Below, piece after piece: positions 10,197-19,716 of a DNA stretch of 50,440 bases. Numbering within the stretch: position 1 is the first letter of the stretch; each line of letters begins with the position of its first letter. Below the pieces are notes generated by a model. It saw nothing but the letters and a program-made list of their open reading frames with translations. It had not been told where the DNA came from and did not search any database. A program made the translations under genes and the position numbers. This DNA is from Zygnema circumcarinatum (Eukaryota; Streptophyta; Zygnematophyceae; Zygnematales; Zygnemataceae). The DNA is taken from NCBI GenBank assembly GCA_037447605.1, contig CM074818.1, forward strand, positions 1,730,515 through 1,780,954. The letters run 5' to 3'.

Positions 10197-13100
10197 TCAG
10201 TCGAGCATTAGGACCCGGCCCTGCACTCCCGCCCTCTGCCGCACATGCAGAATTTGACGCAGCTCGTCTGCGATTGGCTGCATGGACCGGTCCTCCTCCA
10301 AACTCATCAAGTACTCCTCTGCAGAGAGAGAGAGAACGCAGAGAGAGAAGAGAGAGAGAACACAAAATTAGATGTTGAAGGTTTTATCTCCCTCTCCCTC
10401 CCGCCGCACTCCATTACCCTCTCCCTTCCCTCTCGTCCTTCCCCCTCCCGTACTCCCTCTTTCCCTCCCTTCCTCCCTCCCTCCCTCCTTCCCTCCCTCT
10501 CTCCATCTACCTCTCACTCTCGCTTCCCCCCTTACAATTCCCACTCCCATTCTGCATGAACTGTCATCACAAACAAACAGTGCTCCTGCCAAAACAAGTG
10601 CATTTGTTGTCCTTCCCGTTTCTTTCCCTCTCATTCGTCCCTTCCCCTCCTCCCTCCCTCCCTCCTCCCTCCCTCCCTCCCTCCCTCCTCCCTCCTCCCT
10701 CTCCCTCCCTCCCTCCCTCCCTCCCTCCCTCCTCCCTCCCTCCTCCCTCCCTCCTTCCCTCCCTCCTCCCTCTCCCTCCCTCCCATCCTCCCCGCTCCCC
10801 TCCCCTCCTCCCTCCCTCCCTCCCTCCCTCCCTCCCTCCCCTCCCCTCCTCCCTCCCTCTCCCTCCCTCCCTCCTCCCTCCTCCCCTCCCCCTCCCCTCC
10901 CTCCCTCCTCCCTCCTCCCTCCCTCCTCCCCCTCCCCCGTCCCACCTGTATCCGGCTGCCAACCGTTGGCCCTTGGCCCCTGGTAGCGGTTGACCCTCAG
11001 CGCCCCCGCCTCCAGCGCCACCGTCCTCCCTCCCCCCGCCATTTCGAAGTGCCGCGCGGCCGCCCCGCGGTGCACGCGCGCGGCGAGGGCGGGCCGTACG
11101 GCCGCGCGCATGCCCGCCGCGGGGAAGAGCCCCGCGCCCTGCGTCTGCCGCCGCCGCCGCTGGTACCGCTCCACGACAAGCGCCGGGAGGGGCCGCTGGA
11201 ACGGAACGGAACGGAAACGGAACGGAACGGAACGGAACGGAACGGGAACGGGAACGGGAACGGGAACGGGAACGGGAACGGGAACGGGAACGGGAACGGG
11301 AACGGGAACGGGAACGGAAGGGGAATGGAAGGGAAGGGGGGCGCATAGGGTTGGAGTGAGGGCGTGGATGGTGGATGGGGGATTCTGAGGTGATGATGTG
11401 GATGATGAAGGGGCGAGATGGAAGCGGGTGGGTGGGGGGGGAGGGGGGGAAGGGAGGAGAGAGGGGAGAGGGGACGAGAGGAGAGAGAGGGAGGAAAGGG
11501 AGAAGGGGAGAGGAGGGAGGGAAAGGAGAGGGAAAGGAAGGGGAAGAGGGAGAGAGGAGGAAGAGAAATGGGGGAGAAAGATACAGGAAAGGGAGAACGG
11601 AGGGGAAAGAGGCGCGAGAGAGAGAGTGGAGCATAAGGTAAAGAGAGAGATAGAGAGCGAGAGAGAGGAGCGCACCTGCGGGTAGCCCACGAAGAGCATG
11701 CTCTGCAGGAGGAGCTGCGAAACTTCCGGGAAGTCCTCCTCGTAGAGCCGCAGGTACCGCTCGAGGAAGCCGGGGGTGACGTCACGCGGGCGGAAGACGT
11801 ACTCGTCCACGTCAGCCACCAGCAGCCACCGCGTGCTCAGACCGTGCTCGTTCAGACAGTGCAGGGCCGCCTGGTAGGGTTTAGGGTTTAGGGTTAGGGT
11901 TAGGGTTAGGGTTAGGGGTAGGGTTAGTGTTAGGGGTAGGGGTAGGGGTAGGGTTAGGGGTAGGGTTAGGGGTAGGGTTAGGGTTACGGTGAGGGTAAGA
12001 GTTAGAAGAGTAGGGCTTAAGCTTTAGGGTTGTGAGTTACGGGTTTGTGGGATTGTAGGGTTTGTCGGGCTTAAGAGCTTTCAGGGATAGTAGGGCTCAA
12101 ACGGCTTAAGGTCTGTAGTGCTTCAGGGTTTGTGGGATTTGTCAGATTTTAAATGTTTGTGAATTTGTAGGATTTGCGGATTTGCTGTTTATGGAAGTTT
12201 GCGTTTTGGGGTTTTGTGGTCTGAGCTTTCAAAGTCAATGTTTTGCGGATTTGAGGGTTTAAGCGCACTAAACCATTGAATGAAATAACAATCAAAAAAA
12301 TGTACCAGTGACGACTGTGTTCCCTCCCTCCCTCCCTCCCTCCCTCCCTCTCCCCCCAAACCATTGCAATTAGGGTTGAGGGCCCTATACCTGGTCCTGC
12401 TCGAAGTGCACCCCCGCGTCCAGGTTGCCCTCGTACAGCGAATGGAAGCGGTGGTACGTGAGGAAGCCCCGCGCCGCGTACGGCCGCAGCCCGCGCTCCT
12501 GAACCCTCACTCAGCTGGTCGGCCCACAGACTATGGGGGAACACGGGGGCTCAAGAGGGTTGGTTGGTTTGGGCACAGAGGGAGGGGAGGAGGAAGAGTG
12601 GAGAGAGGGGAGAGAGGGGAGGAGGAAGAGTGGAGAGAGAGGAAAGGGGGAGAGGAGAAAGGAGAACGGAGAGAGGAGAGAGGAGAGGGAAAAAAGTGGA
12701 TAGGGGACGAGGGGAGAGGGGAGAGGGGAGAGGAGAAAGGAGCCAGGGGAGGAAGAGTGGAGAGAGAGGAGTGGGAGAGGAGAATGGAGAAAGGAGAGAG
12801 GGGAGGAGGAAGTGTAGAGAGAGAGGAGAGACAGGGGAACAGAGAGAGAGACGAACGACGAAAGGAAAGGAGAGGAGGGAGCAGAGAAGAGAAGCAAGTG
12901 AGGAGCGGGGGGGAAGAGAGTGGGGAAGAGAGTGAGAACGAGGGAGGGAGAGAGGGGTGTGCACCTGGGACTCCTCAGCTGAATGTGCAGTATCATACCA
13001 AAACACATGCGACACTCCCGCATACTTCATATACTCCAACCACTGCCCCCGTATAACCCGCCAAGACATTTCAATTCATAGAAAAAAAAAAACAAAACCA

Positions 13101-14253
13101 TGTAAATTACAGTCCTATTCATGGCTGAATTTGACTAAACATCTCACAGAAAGAAGCGAAAAGCATGCATAAGAACTTTAGGGTTTACTCCAAGGAAGCT
13201 CTGAACTTAGGAGGTTTCTCTACACTAAGACAGTGTGCTGAAAGCGTTCAAAAGGAATTATTTTAAGAGTGAAAATGGGCACCTGGCGGAGCTCATATAA
13301 TGTGATGTTGAATTTATCGTCTTTAAAGACGCGGTTCACAACCATGGCTGAGAGGTAGTAAATCTGCTCCTGCGGCTTCAGCTGCACCGCTTCGCCGACG
13401 CTGGAATGGCAGTGGGGGAGAGAGTGAGGGGGAGAGAGAGGGAGAGGGAGAGAGAGAGTGCAAGAGAGAGAGAGAATGGGGGAAAGAGAGAAGGGGAGGG
13501 TAGTGAGGGAAGGAGGAAGTAAAAGGAACGAGCGGAGACAAGGGAGGGAAGACAGAAGGAGGAGACAAGAGACCAGTCCAATACGAAAAGGAAACCATAT
13601 TTTTCCTCGCCTTCTCTTTCGTGATATCCTTCTTTCTCTTCAGACATCTCTTCCGGTTACACTCGTCCCAGCCTCCCTCCACCCCCTCCCACTCCCTCCC
13701 TCCCTCCCCCTCCATCCCTCTCACCCTACCCTCCCTCCCTCTCACCTCCTCCCCTCCCTCCCTCCCTCCCTCTCTCCCGCCCTCCATCCCTCCCTCCCTC
13801 CCTCCCTCCCNNNNNNNNNNTCCCCTTCTCCCTCCCTCCCCCTCCCACCCACCTCGCCGGATCCTTGGTAGGGTCGTGCGTGCGCGGGTCCCAGGCGTCC
13901 ACCTCGAGCCCATAGCCCGGCCGCCACGTGGAGAGCAGCTCCCCCGCGCGCGATGGCAGGTAGCGGTCCGTCCCGCCCTCCTCCGCCGCGCGCTGCCACG
14001 TCCGCCGCCTCTCCGCCTCCGCCTCCGCCTCGTCCTCTCCGCCGCCGCGCCGCCGAAACAATGCGCTCGCGCGAGGCCCGCGGGAGGGAGAGGAGGAGGA
14101 GGAGGAGGAGGAGAGGAGGAGGAGGAGGAACAGCAGCAGGGAAAGACAGACGCCCAATGTAAGGGAGCCATGGCGGGAAAGCACGCGAAGGATGCGGAGA
14201 GGGGCGCGCGAGGGGCGCCGGGAGCGGGGGAGGAGGTGCGGGCGAGGAGCCAT
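10197..14253 (-). CDS. GT92-type (DUF23) glycosyltransferase, type II membrane protein
   Basis: Seven minus-strand exons: 14253-13853, 13400-13283, 13042-12965, 12498-12391, 11870-11676, 11195-10946 and 10318-10197. All junctions are GT-AG and phase-consistent, giving 423 aa. The start (GCCATGG) is followed by a basic cytosolic stretch and a Leu-rich signal anchor at about residues 31-47, so the catalytic part should face the Golgi lumen. Family landmarks in order: WLEYMKYAGVSHVFWYD, then YHRFHSLYEGN, then the nucleotide-sugar/metal-binding DVDEY at 255-259 after STRWLLVA, then VALEAGALRVNRYQGPR, as in GT92 enzymes that include plant galactan synthases. Donor and acceptor sugars cannot be read from sequence. 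Intron 1 contains an assembly gap (13811-13820); intron 4 contains telomere-like repeats; intron 5 contains a GGAAC array. Exon 6 is very GC-rich and Arg/Ala-rich. Confidence 0.85.
11199..11320. repeat. (GGAAC)n then (GGGAAC)n array in GT92 intron 5
   Basis: A run of ACGGA/ACGGG pentamers passes into about fourteen GGGAAC hexamers. It starts only about 3 bp from the acceptor of exon 6, so on the coding strand GTTCCC units lead directly into the splice site GTTCCAG. Confidence 0.9.
11400..11670. repeat. GA/GGGA purine tract in GT92 intron 5
   Basis: Purine-rich low-complexity DNA on the plus strand, so pyrimidine-rich in the minus-strand transcript, next to the donor of exon 5. Confidence 0.7.
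11873..11990. repeat. Interstitial telomere-like repeats (TTTAGGG/TTAGGG and variants) in GT92 intron 4
   Basis: Starts as TAGGGTTTAGGGTTTAGGG, then TTAGGG and TAGGGG/TTAGGGG variants, decaying into degenerate repeats to about 12260. On the coding strand the array is CCCTAA-type and runs into the acceptor (CCCTACCAG) of exon 5, so it supplies the 3' splice region. Confidence 0.95.
13811..13820. other. Assembly gap (10 N)
   Basis: Ten N inside a CCCTCC tract in GT92 intron 1. The true length is unknown. Confidence 1.
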
Positions 14254-15199
14254 GGCGGGAGGGAGGGAGAGGGGGGTCAGGAGAGAGGAGTCATGGCGGC
14301 CGAGGGAGAGATAGGGAGCGGTGGAGGAGAGGGAGAGGAGGGACAAGGCAGGGAAGGAAAGGAGAGCCTACAGAGGCTGGAGGGAGAGGGAGAGGGAGAG
14401 GGGGATGGAGAGGGAGAGACGAGGGAGGGAGTACGAGAGGCAGAGGATGGGAGCGGGGGAAGGCAAATCCATGGCTTCTCGCCTTTTCAGAGACTCATAG
14501 TCAACTGTCCTCCAATAATGATACGCCACGTGTGCAAATGTTTACACGTGGCATTTCCCCATTTATAATAGTCGACGGCAGCTGACGAGAAAGCCCCCGG
14601 AACGCGTGACGTCACAAGACACAGGTGACGGAAACGGCCGAGTTGTACACGCCGGGTTGTCCGTACATCATTTGGCGGTTGTCGGTTAGAGTGTGCTTGT
14701 ACGGTCATTTGGACGTTTCCGGGTTCCCGTCTCCAGATTCCAACGGCCGTACGGCCTGGATCGTACAATCACGGTCGTACGTCCCTCAGCCGTACAAAGA
14801 CTTGTCGAACGTTCAGTACAGTACTGTACGAAAACAATGAATGTTTTGTACGAAAAAATGTCGGTACAGTGGGCACGGGTACGGAATTTGAGTCGGATTT
14901 CCGAAGGGTCAAAAGTCGGACTTGGGACGTTTTCCGTAGAAAACTGAGTTGGCAGTTTCTGGATTCTCGGTTTTTGGCGGGTTTCTGGAATTGTTGACGT
15001 CATGCTGACGTTGGCAGCATCAGGCGTATCTGCGGGCATGCTGGCGTTCGCTGTGATCGCGACGGTTGCCGTACTGTTCAGTTTACCGTTTACGGCTCAA
15101 ACTGCTACGTCACATGCAGGTCATGTGACGTGTCCGTATGTAAGGATTGCATGGAAGCTCTCTCATCGCGACACGTGTCCTTGCAAGAGCTTGCAAACT
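14254..15199. promoter_or_regulatory. Upstream region of GT92 gene: G-boxes and GTAC cluster
   Basis: CACGTG at 14527 and 14545 lies about 275-290 bp upstream of the start codon. Between about 14644 and 14882 there are about a dozen GTAC cores, including CCGTACGG, TCGTACAA, TCGTACGT and ACTGTACGAAA. A further CACGTG lies near 15171. No coding exon is recognised. Whether the cluster also serves a plus-strand gene is open. Confidence 0.5.
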
Positions 15200-15445
15200 T
15201 TTGACGTGCATTTTCGGGAGGGAGGGATTTGGAAGTCCTCAACTTTTTTGGAACTCGCAGAATTGTGCTTGCTTCTTGAGTTAACAGGTTCTGCTGCTTC
15301 TCCTGTTGCTTCACGCTATTTTTAGTTCTTGGCCTGTTGGTTCGTTAACTTGTTCAAGAATATTTTGTTGTTTCAACTCTTTAATTTTTTGTTCTGCATC
15401 CTTGAGAGTCTTTTCTTCCACTACATGCATCTGTATTTCTTTTCT
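15200..15445 (-). repeat. Left arm of imperfect inverted repeat (coiled-coil encoding on minus strand)
   Basis: Read on the minus strand this arm matches 16140-16392 with scattered mismatches. Shared stretches include ATGTAGTGGA, CTCAAGGATGCA, TTAACTCAAGAAGCAAGCAC and GTTGAGGACTTC. Its minus-strand frame encodes MHVVEEKTLKDAEQKIKELK followed by more residues without the stop seen in the other arm. Confidence 0.75.
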
Positions 15446-15930
15446 CTCTCTCGGAACACCGAAGCTCGACCATTACCTCCAATTATATGAACACCAATCA
15501 ATCAGTGACCATCGCTACTCGTATCCTGTGATGAGAGCGATGGATGTCTGTGAATGTGCAAGATTTTTACTTGGACTTGACAGAAGGTGGAAGAAAAATC
15601 ACGTCACGTGATTATTTGGAGCAATTATCAGAAGGTATGCCGGTAATCTCTGTCTCCGGCCTAACTAAGAGTATGCTCCGCCTAAACAAATTCGAATAAA
15701 GTGGGATGAGGGGTCGAGTCTCTTGAACCTTGAACGCGTGTCTCCCTCCCCTTCTCTCTTACAAGTCTACCCTTCAAACCTCCAACCGCAAGACTCGTCT
15801 TCACACCGGGGTGAAAAAAACATGATTCTGGTTGCTTGTTTGCTTCCTTCTTTTGTAGATAGCAAAAAAGTAACGGTGCTTTTCAAAAATCCGAACAGGT
15901 TTTGATCTTGTTTGCTCCCTCTTTTTCTAG
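15446..15930. other. Spacer between inverted-repeat arms
   Basis: No convincing exon. A pyrimidine-rich stretch ending CTTTTTCTAG at 15921-15930 is a possible acceptor for the candidate exon that follows. Confidence 0.3.
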
Positions 15931-16214
15931 GTCTGAAGAGAGCGGAGGGACACATGGATTTTTCTTTACTAAGGAAAGAATTTGCACGCTATGAATTCGC
16001 ACCTAAAGAGGTCGCTAGCAGATGCGTTCAAAAAGTTGGACGTCATGTTGGTCGTTGTTCATATAATTGGCAGTAATGTTAACGTTGACATGATTGCAGG
16101 AACATAGAGCACTTGTTCAAGGAGGCCGAGCTAAGGAGGGAAACACAAATACATGTAGTGGAGGAGAGACAGAAACTCAAGGATGCAAAGGAGAAGATTA
16201 AGGAGTTGAAGTAG
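15931..16214 (+). pseudogene. Candidate two-exon fragment, Lys/Glu-rich coiled coil (possible LYR-like remnant)
   Basis: After a good acceptor, 15931-16010 encodes LKRAEGHMDFSLLRKEFARY then EFAPKE up to a possible GT donor. After a second acceptor, 16100-16214 encodes NIEHLFKEAELRRE, then a Lys/Glu-rich helix (QKLKDAKEKIKELK) and TAG. The pair LRKEF...IEHL vaguely resembles small LYR-motif assembly proteins, but this is weak. The two pieces are not in phase through the visible donor. The second piece has a stop where the inverted copy (15200-15445) has none. Together these suggest a decayed or misassembled copy rather than an intact gene. Confidence 0.3.
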
Positions 16215-16392
16215 CGAAAGATTCTCTTGAACAAGTTGATGAATCAGCATGCTAAGAAGCAGAAGGAGGGAGTGTGAAGCAACAGTAGAAGCGAAAGCTT
16301 GTTAACTCAAGAAGCAAGCACAATTTTTTAGTCTTGATGCATTTTGAAAAGGTTGAGGACTTCAAAATCCATCCAAAAAATGCAGGTTTGAA
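16140..16392 (+). repeat. Right arm of imperfect inverted repeat
   Basis: Plus-strand counterpart of the minus strand of 15200-15445. The arms are about 250 bp each, separated by about 700 bp. Similarity extends past the stop codon into apparently non-coding sequence (GTTGAGGACTTC, AAATCC, AATGCA), so a genomic segment was copied, not only an exon. Confidence 0.75.
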
Positions 16393-17723
16393 GTTGTGAA
16401 CTGTTGCTGGAGTTTTCATGATTCGTTGGAGTTCCTAAAAAACTGAAAAAGGAGTTTCCGTTGATGAAACTTGGAACTCTTTCTTGCAGGAACGTTTGGG
16501 AGCATGGCTGTGGAGAATATTTCACATATTCGCTGTGAAAGTCTGAAACAAGGCTCTCTGAACATCCGAATGAGTTTCAAAACAGGGATGACTCAAATGA
16601 TACAAATTTCTGGTGCTTTCTTCCTCACTTTCCTGGTCTTGGACCCGGTTTTTCTGCCATGGAGGTTACATAAACAGATGTACTTAGTGGACAATGATCC
16701 TTGAAAAGGAAGCTCTTTCCGCTTGGTTCCTCCATAGAGATTTGGCTGTTCTGTAACCGCTTGTTTGGTCGTCAAGATGTATCCTTTTGTTAGAGCAAGC
16801 GGGAAAAGAGAAAACTGCAGATTTTTTACCCACTTTTGACCGCTGATGATTTGCGGGCTTCATGTTGTATGCTGCTTTGGTGCCAGATTGGTGGCAATTT
16901 CAATATGCATTGGTTGATCTCTCTGCATCTGTTTCGCCCTGTTCGGTACTTGAATCAGTTTAAATGTAAGAAGCGGTTTCTAGTCAAGTCCATATCTTCG
17001 CCGTCCTCCTATCTCTGCACATTTGTAACTTTGTAATCTGAATGAACGATCAACGCATTTGTGTGAAACGTTTTCTTGATCGCAAATGTGGAATGTAATG
17101 GAAAGTCAGCTTTTTAATGGCAAAAGATTGCGAACAATGCACCGATCACAGTGATTGGCGCTCTTCATTGCCTGTGAAACCAAACCTGATGCTGCTGTCT
17201 TTTCTTTGAGTTTAGAAGCATCAATGTTTGATTCTGTGCTGTGTTGTTTCCATCAATATGAAGATGGCTGGATGTACCAACGCCAAGATCTATGAGGGAG
17301 ATGGAAGTGAAACCTCCTCGGGCTGCTGCAAGCACCCCGTCTTCTTCTGCTGGAGGAGAGGAAGAGGAGATGTTAACGTGTGAAGCAGAGAATCAAAACC
17401 CACTTTACTCCTGATGTGCTGCGTATGGTGAAAGAGTTCAGGATTTTTCGACTCGGCTTGCAGCATTGGGTGTCTGCCAAGAAGATGAATATCCCAAATT
17501 GCTTTGTGTATCATCGGATGAGATTTCTACTACTGAACTGTGTTTTTCAAGCTTGCAAATTGATTTTTGGTTATTTTGAGCATATCATGTATCTGAAGTA
17601 CCATACAGTATATAACTCCTCTCGTGGGTAGTAACTTGCAAAAAAAAAAAATCGTCATGTTTGGGCAGGCAAGATACACTTGGAGGCGGAAACTTTTCTT
17701 TGCTTCTTACCGTCCTTTTGCAG
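16393..17723. other. Unresolved stretch upstream of the F-box/LRR-like gene
   Basis: AT-rich, with possible acceptors (TTTCTTGCAG near 16489, TTTGGGCAG near 17669). A frame starting with ATG at about 17291 (MREMEVKPPRAAASTPSSSA then GGEEEEML) has the Ser/Pro/Glu composition of a protein N-terminus. It could be the first exon of the downstream gene, but I could not link it. Confidence 0.25.
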
Positions 17724-18945
17724 TTTTGGATTCTAGTGTTTGGCGGAAAGTTTGTGTACCCAAATACTTGGCCTGCCGGCTGTGGGATAATGAGTTCGAG
17801 GCTCTTATAAAGAAAGCGCAGGGGCAGCCCTCTGTTCTCCAAGTCTCCAGCTCAGGCATTACTGCAAGATCATTACTCGCATTTTTCCAAGTACGACTTT
17901 GTGAACTTCCACCTCCTTTGAATGCAGCAGCTATGCAGGTGGGCCCGCCTGTGGGAGAACCATCACTGCTTACTTGAATCAAGAATACATTCTCTCTCCA
18001 CAGTAGGCAGCAAGCAGACCCGTGCTCATTCTCACTCGCACTCTCTCACTCTCTCTCTCTCTAATGCCATCTCTTGCATGTAATGTGCAGGTGAACGCAG
18101 CAGGACCGTTCATAGAGGAGCTTAGATTCGATCGCTGTGCCAATTTCTCGGGAATCGACATTTGCACTTTGTGGAAGCTATCACCTCCCGCCCTGGTGGG
18201 CCTTGCATAGGCCACCTAGCGATTGAGGGGTGCAGCCACCTCTCTCATCATGATGTTTTCCGACTGAACCTGCGAGTAGCCTCCCTGGACGTAGGTATCT
18301 GTGTGTGCCTGCGTGTGGAGGTGCTGGAGAAGTGTGAGAGCCGGCACTGCCAGGGACTATGCAGGCACTGCTCAGAGCTTTACAGGGGCTGTGGACTGCA
18401 TTGTGGGAGTTGCAATCAGCCGCAGAATTCGCAGCAAGTATGATCTCTCGCTCCTTCTCCTATGGTTATCTTTTTTTGGTTTTAAGTTAGGTGTTCGCTT
18501 TTCCTCTGACATTTAGGTCAGCCTTCAGCTTAATGTAAAAACTGAATGCATCGTTTGGTTTCCTCTTGGTTATATTTCTCTGATTGTTTCAGCTGCTCGT
18601 TCCTCCCCTTTGTCCTCGCCTCTCCTCCACAATCACCATTCTCTTTCTCTCCATCCCTTGCCCCTTCCTGGCATGATGGTTATGCATAACGATGAGAGCG
18701 GGGGAGAAATTAGTGCAGAGAGAAGAGGCAGGAAATTTATTCAAAGTGACAGATAAGTGAAGAAAAAATAGGAGAGAAGAAAAAGGAGGAGAGAAGGAAA
18801 GAGAGAATAGAAGAAAGGAGAGGACATAATAAGTAGTTTTTTAGCTGAAATGAGTCTTTTGTTGTGCCCGCAGGCTCTATGGAATACGGAACTTATCGCA
18901 GCCCTGCGTACTCGCTGGAAGGGTGTCCGCCATGGAATTGTTTGA
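17724..18945 (+). pseudogene. F-box/LRR-like protein with Cys-rich region, 5' end unresolved, apparent frameshift
   Basis: Three pieces follow good acceptors. 17724-17938 encodes VLDSSVWRKVCVPKYLACRL, like the C-terminal half of an F-box, then helical sequence. 18091-18437 starts with LRR-like FIEELRFDRCANFSGIDI; after a frame change near 18195-18219 it continues LAIEGCSHLSHHDVFRLNL and a Cys-rich CxxxxCxxxCxxC...CxxxCxxC segment. 18874-18945 encodes ALWNTELIAALRTRWKGVRH then GIV and TGA. The outer phases agree (0 and 0), but the middle exon is 347 nt, two more than a multiple of three, so one indel or an unseen tiny intron is required. The order F-box, LRR, Cys-rich resembles plant SKIP-type F-box proteins, which recruit substrates to SCF ubiquitin ligases. 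It may be a real gene with an assembly error. Confidence 0.45.
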
Positions 18946-19716
18946 AGGGTAGGGACTTGATAGAGACTTCATGAAGCAAAAATAGGAGAGAAGAAAAAAA
19001 AGGAGAAAAGGAAAGAGAGGCTCCGTGAGAGCATGCCTCTAGTAGTACAGCATGTTCGGTGACATTCTATGGTGGGTAGAACTCGCCTAGCGACTGTTTC
19101 CCAATATTTCGCACACCTTCCACGTGCCCGCCCGCTCTCTGTCCGCTACAGAACTACTTTCAAAACGGCGTTCACACTTTTTTTCTCATCACAAATTGCT
19201 AAGAATCGTATTGGTTTTGACGGCATTCAAATTTTCACAGCCCTTTTTTCAAGCGATTAACTTCGGAATTTGAAGGAACGGGGAAGGCCTGCCCTCTCCC
19301 GCATACCGTACGCTTTGCCGTCACTCCTCTGGATCCTGATCGTCTCTAAATGGTCAGCGTTCAGTATAAGCAAGTATAAGGGGATAAGCATAAGGGGATG
19401 TCACCACCTCAAACTTGGGAAGACCTAAATGGATTACTATTCTATGTGAAGTGATTGATTACTCTTGGTTTCGCTGTAACAACGAATTGCGTTGGAAACT
19501 GACATAATTTGAGGGCTGACTTCGGTAAAATAATTGGGCAGGAAATGGAACTAGTCACTGGCCTTCATTCCATGACTCAAGCGCAAATTTTACAAAACGC
19601 TTCAAGCTCCACAAGGGATAAACGTGATATCATTCATTCACTGTACATATGAAATCGCCTCTTTTAAAAACCAAATTCCGCTCGCACTTTTCGATTTTCT
19701 GAAAAATTTAGTGACA
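18946..19716. other. Intergenic region, nothing recognised
   Basis: Between the plus-strand F-box-like gene and the 3' end of the minus-strand gene at 19717. No exon, repeat array or motif cluster stands out, apart from short A-rich runs near 18960-19020. Confidence 0.4.

Noticed and set aside
10368-11819. A single 483-codon minus-strand frame over the GT92 region
   Set aside because: It reads through introns 5 and 6 as Ser/Leu/Pro and Glu/Gly/Arg runs; splicing at GT-AG sites gives the GT92 family sequence instead.
11873-12000. Chromosome end
   Set aside because: Telomere-like repeats are degenerate, internal and inside an intron with coding exons on both sides, so they are interstitial.
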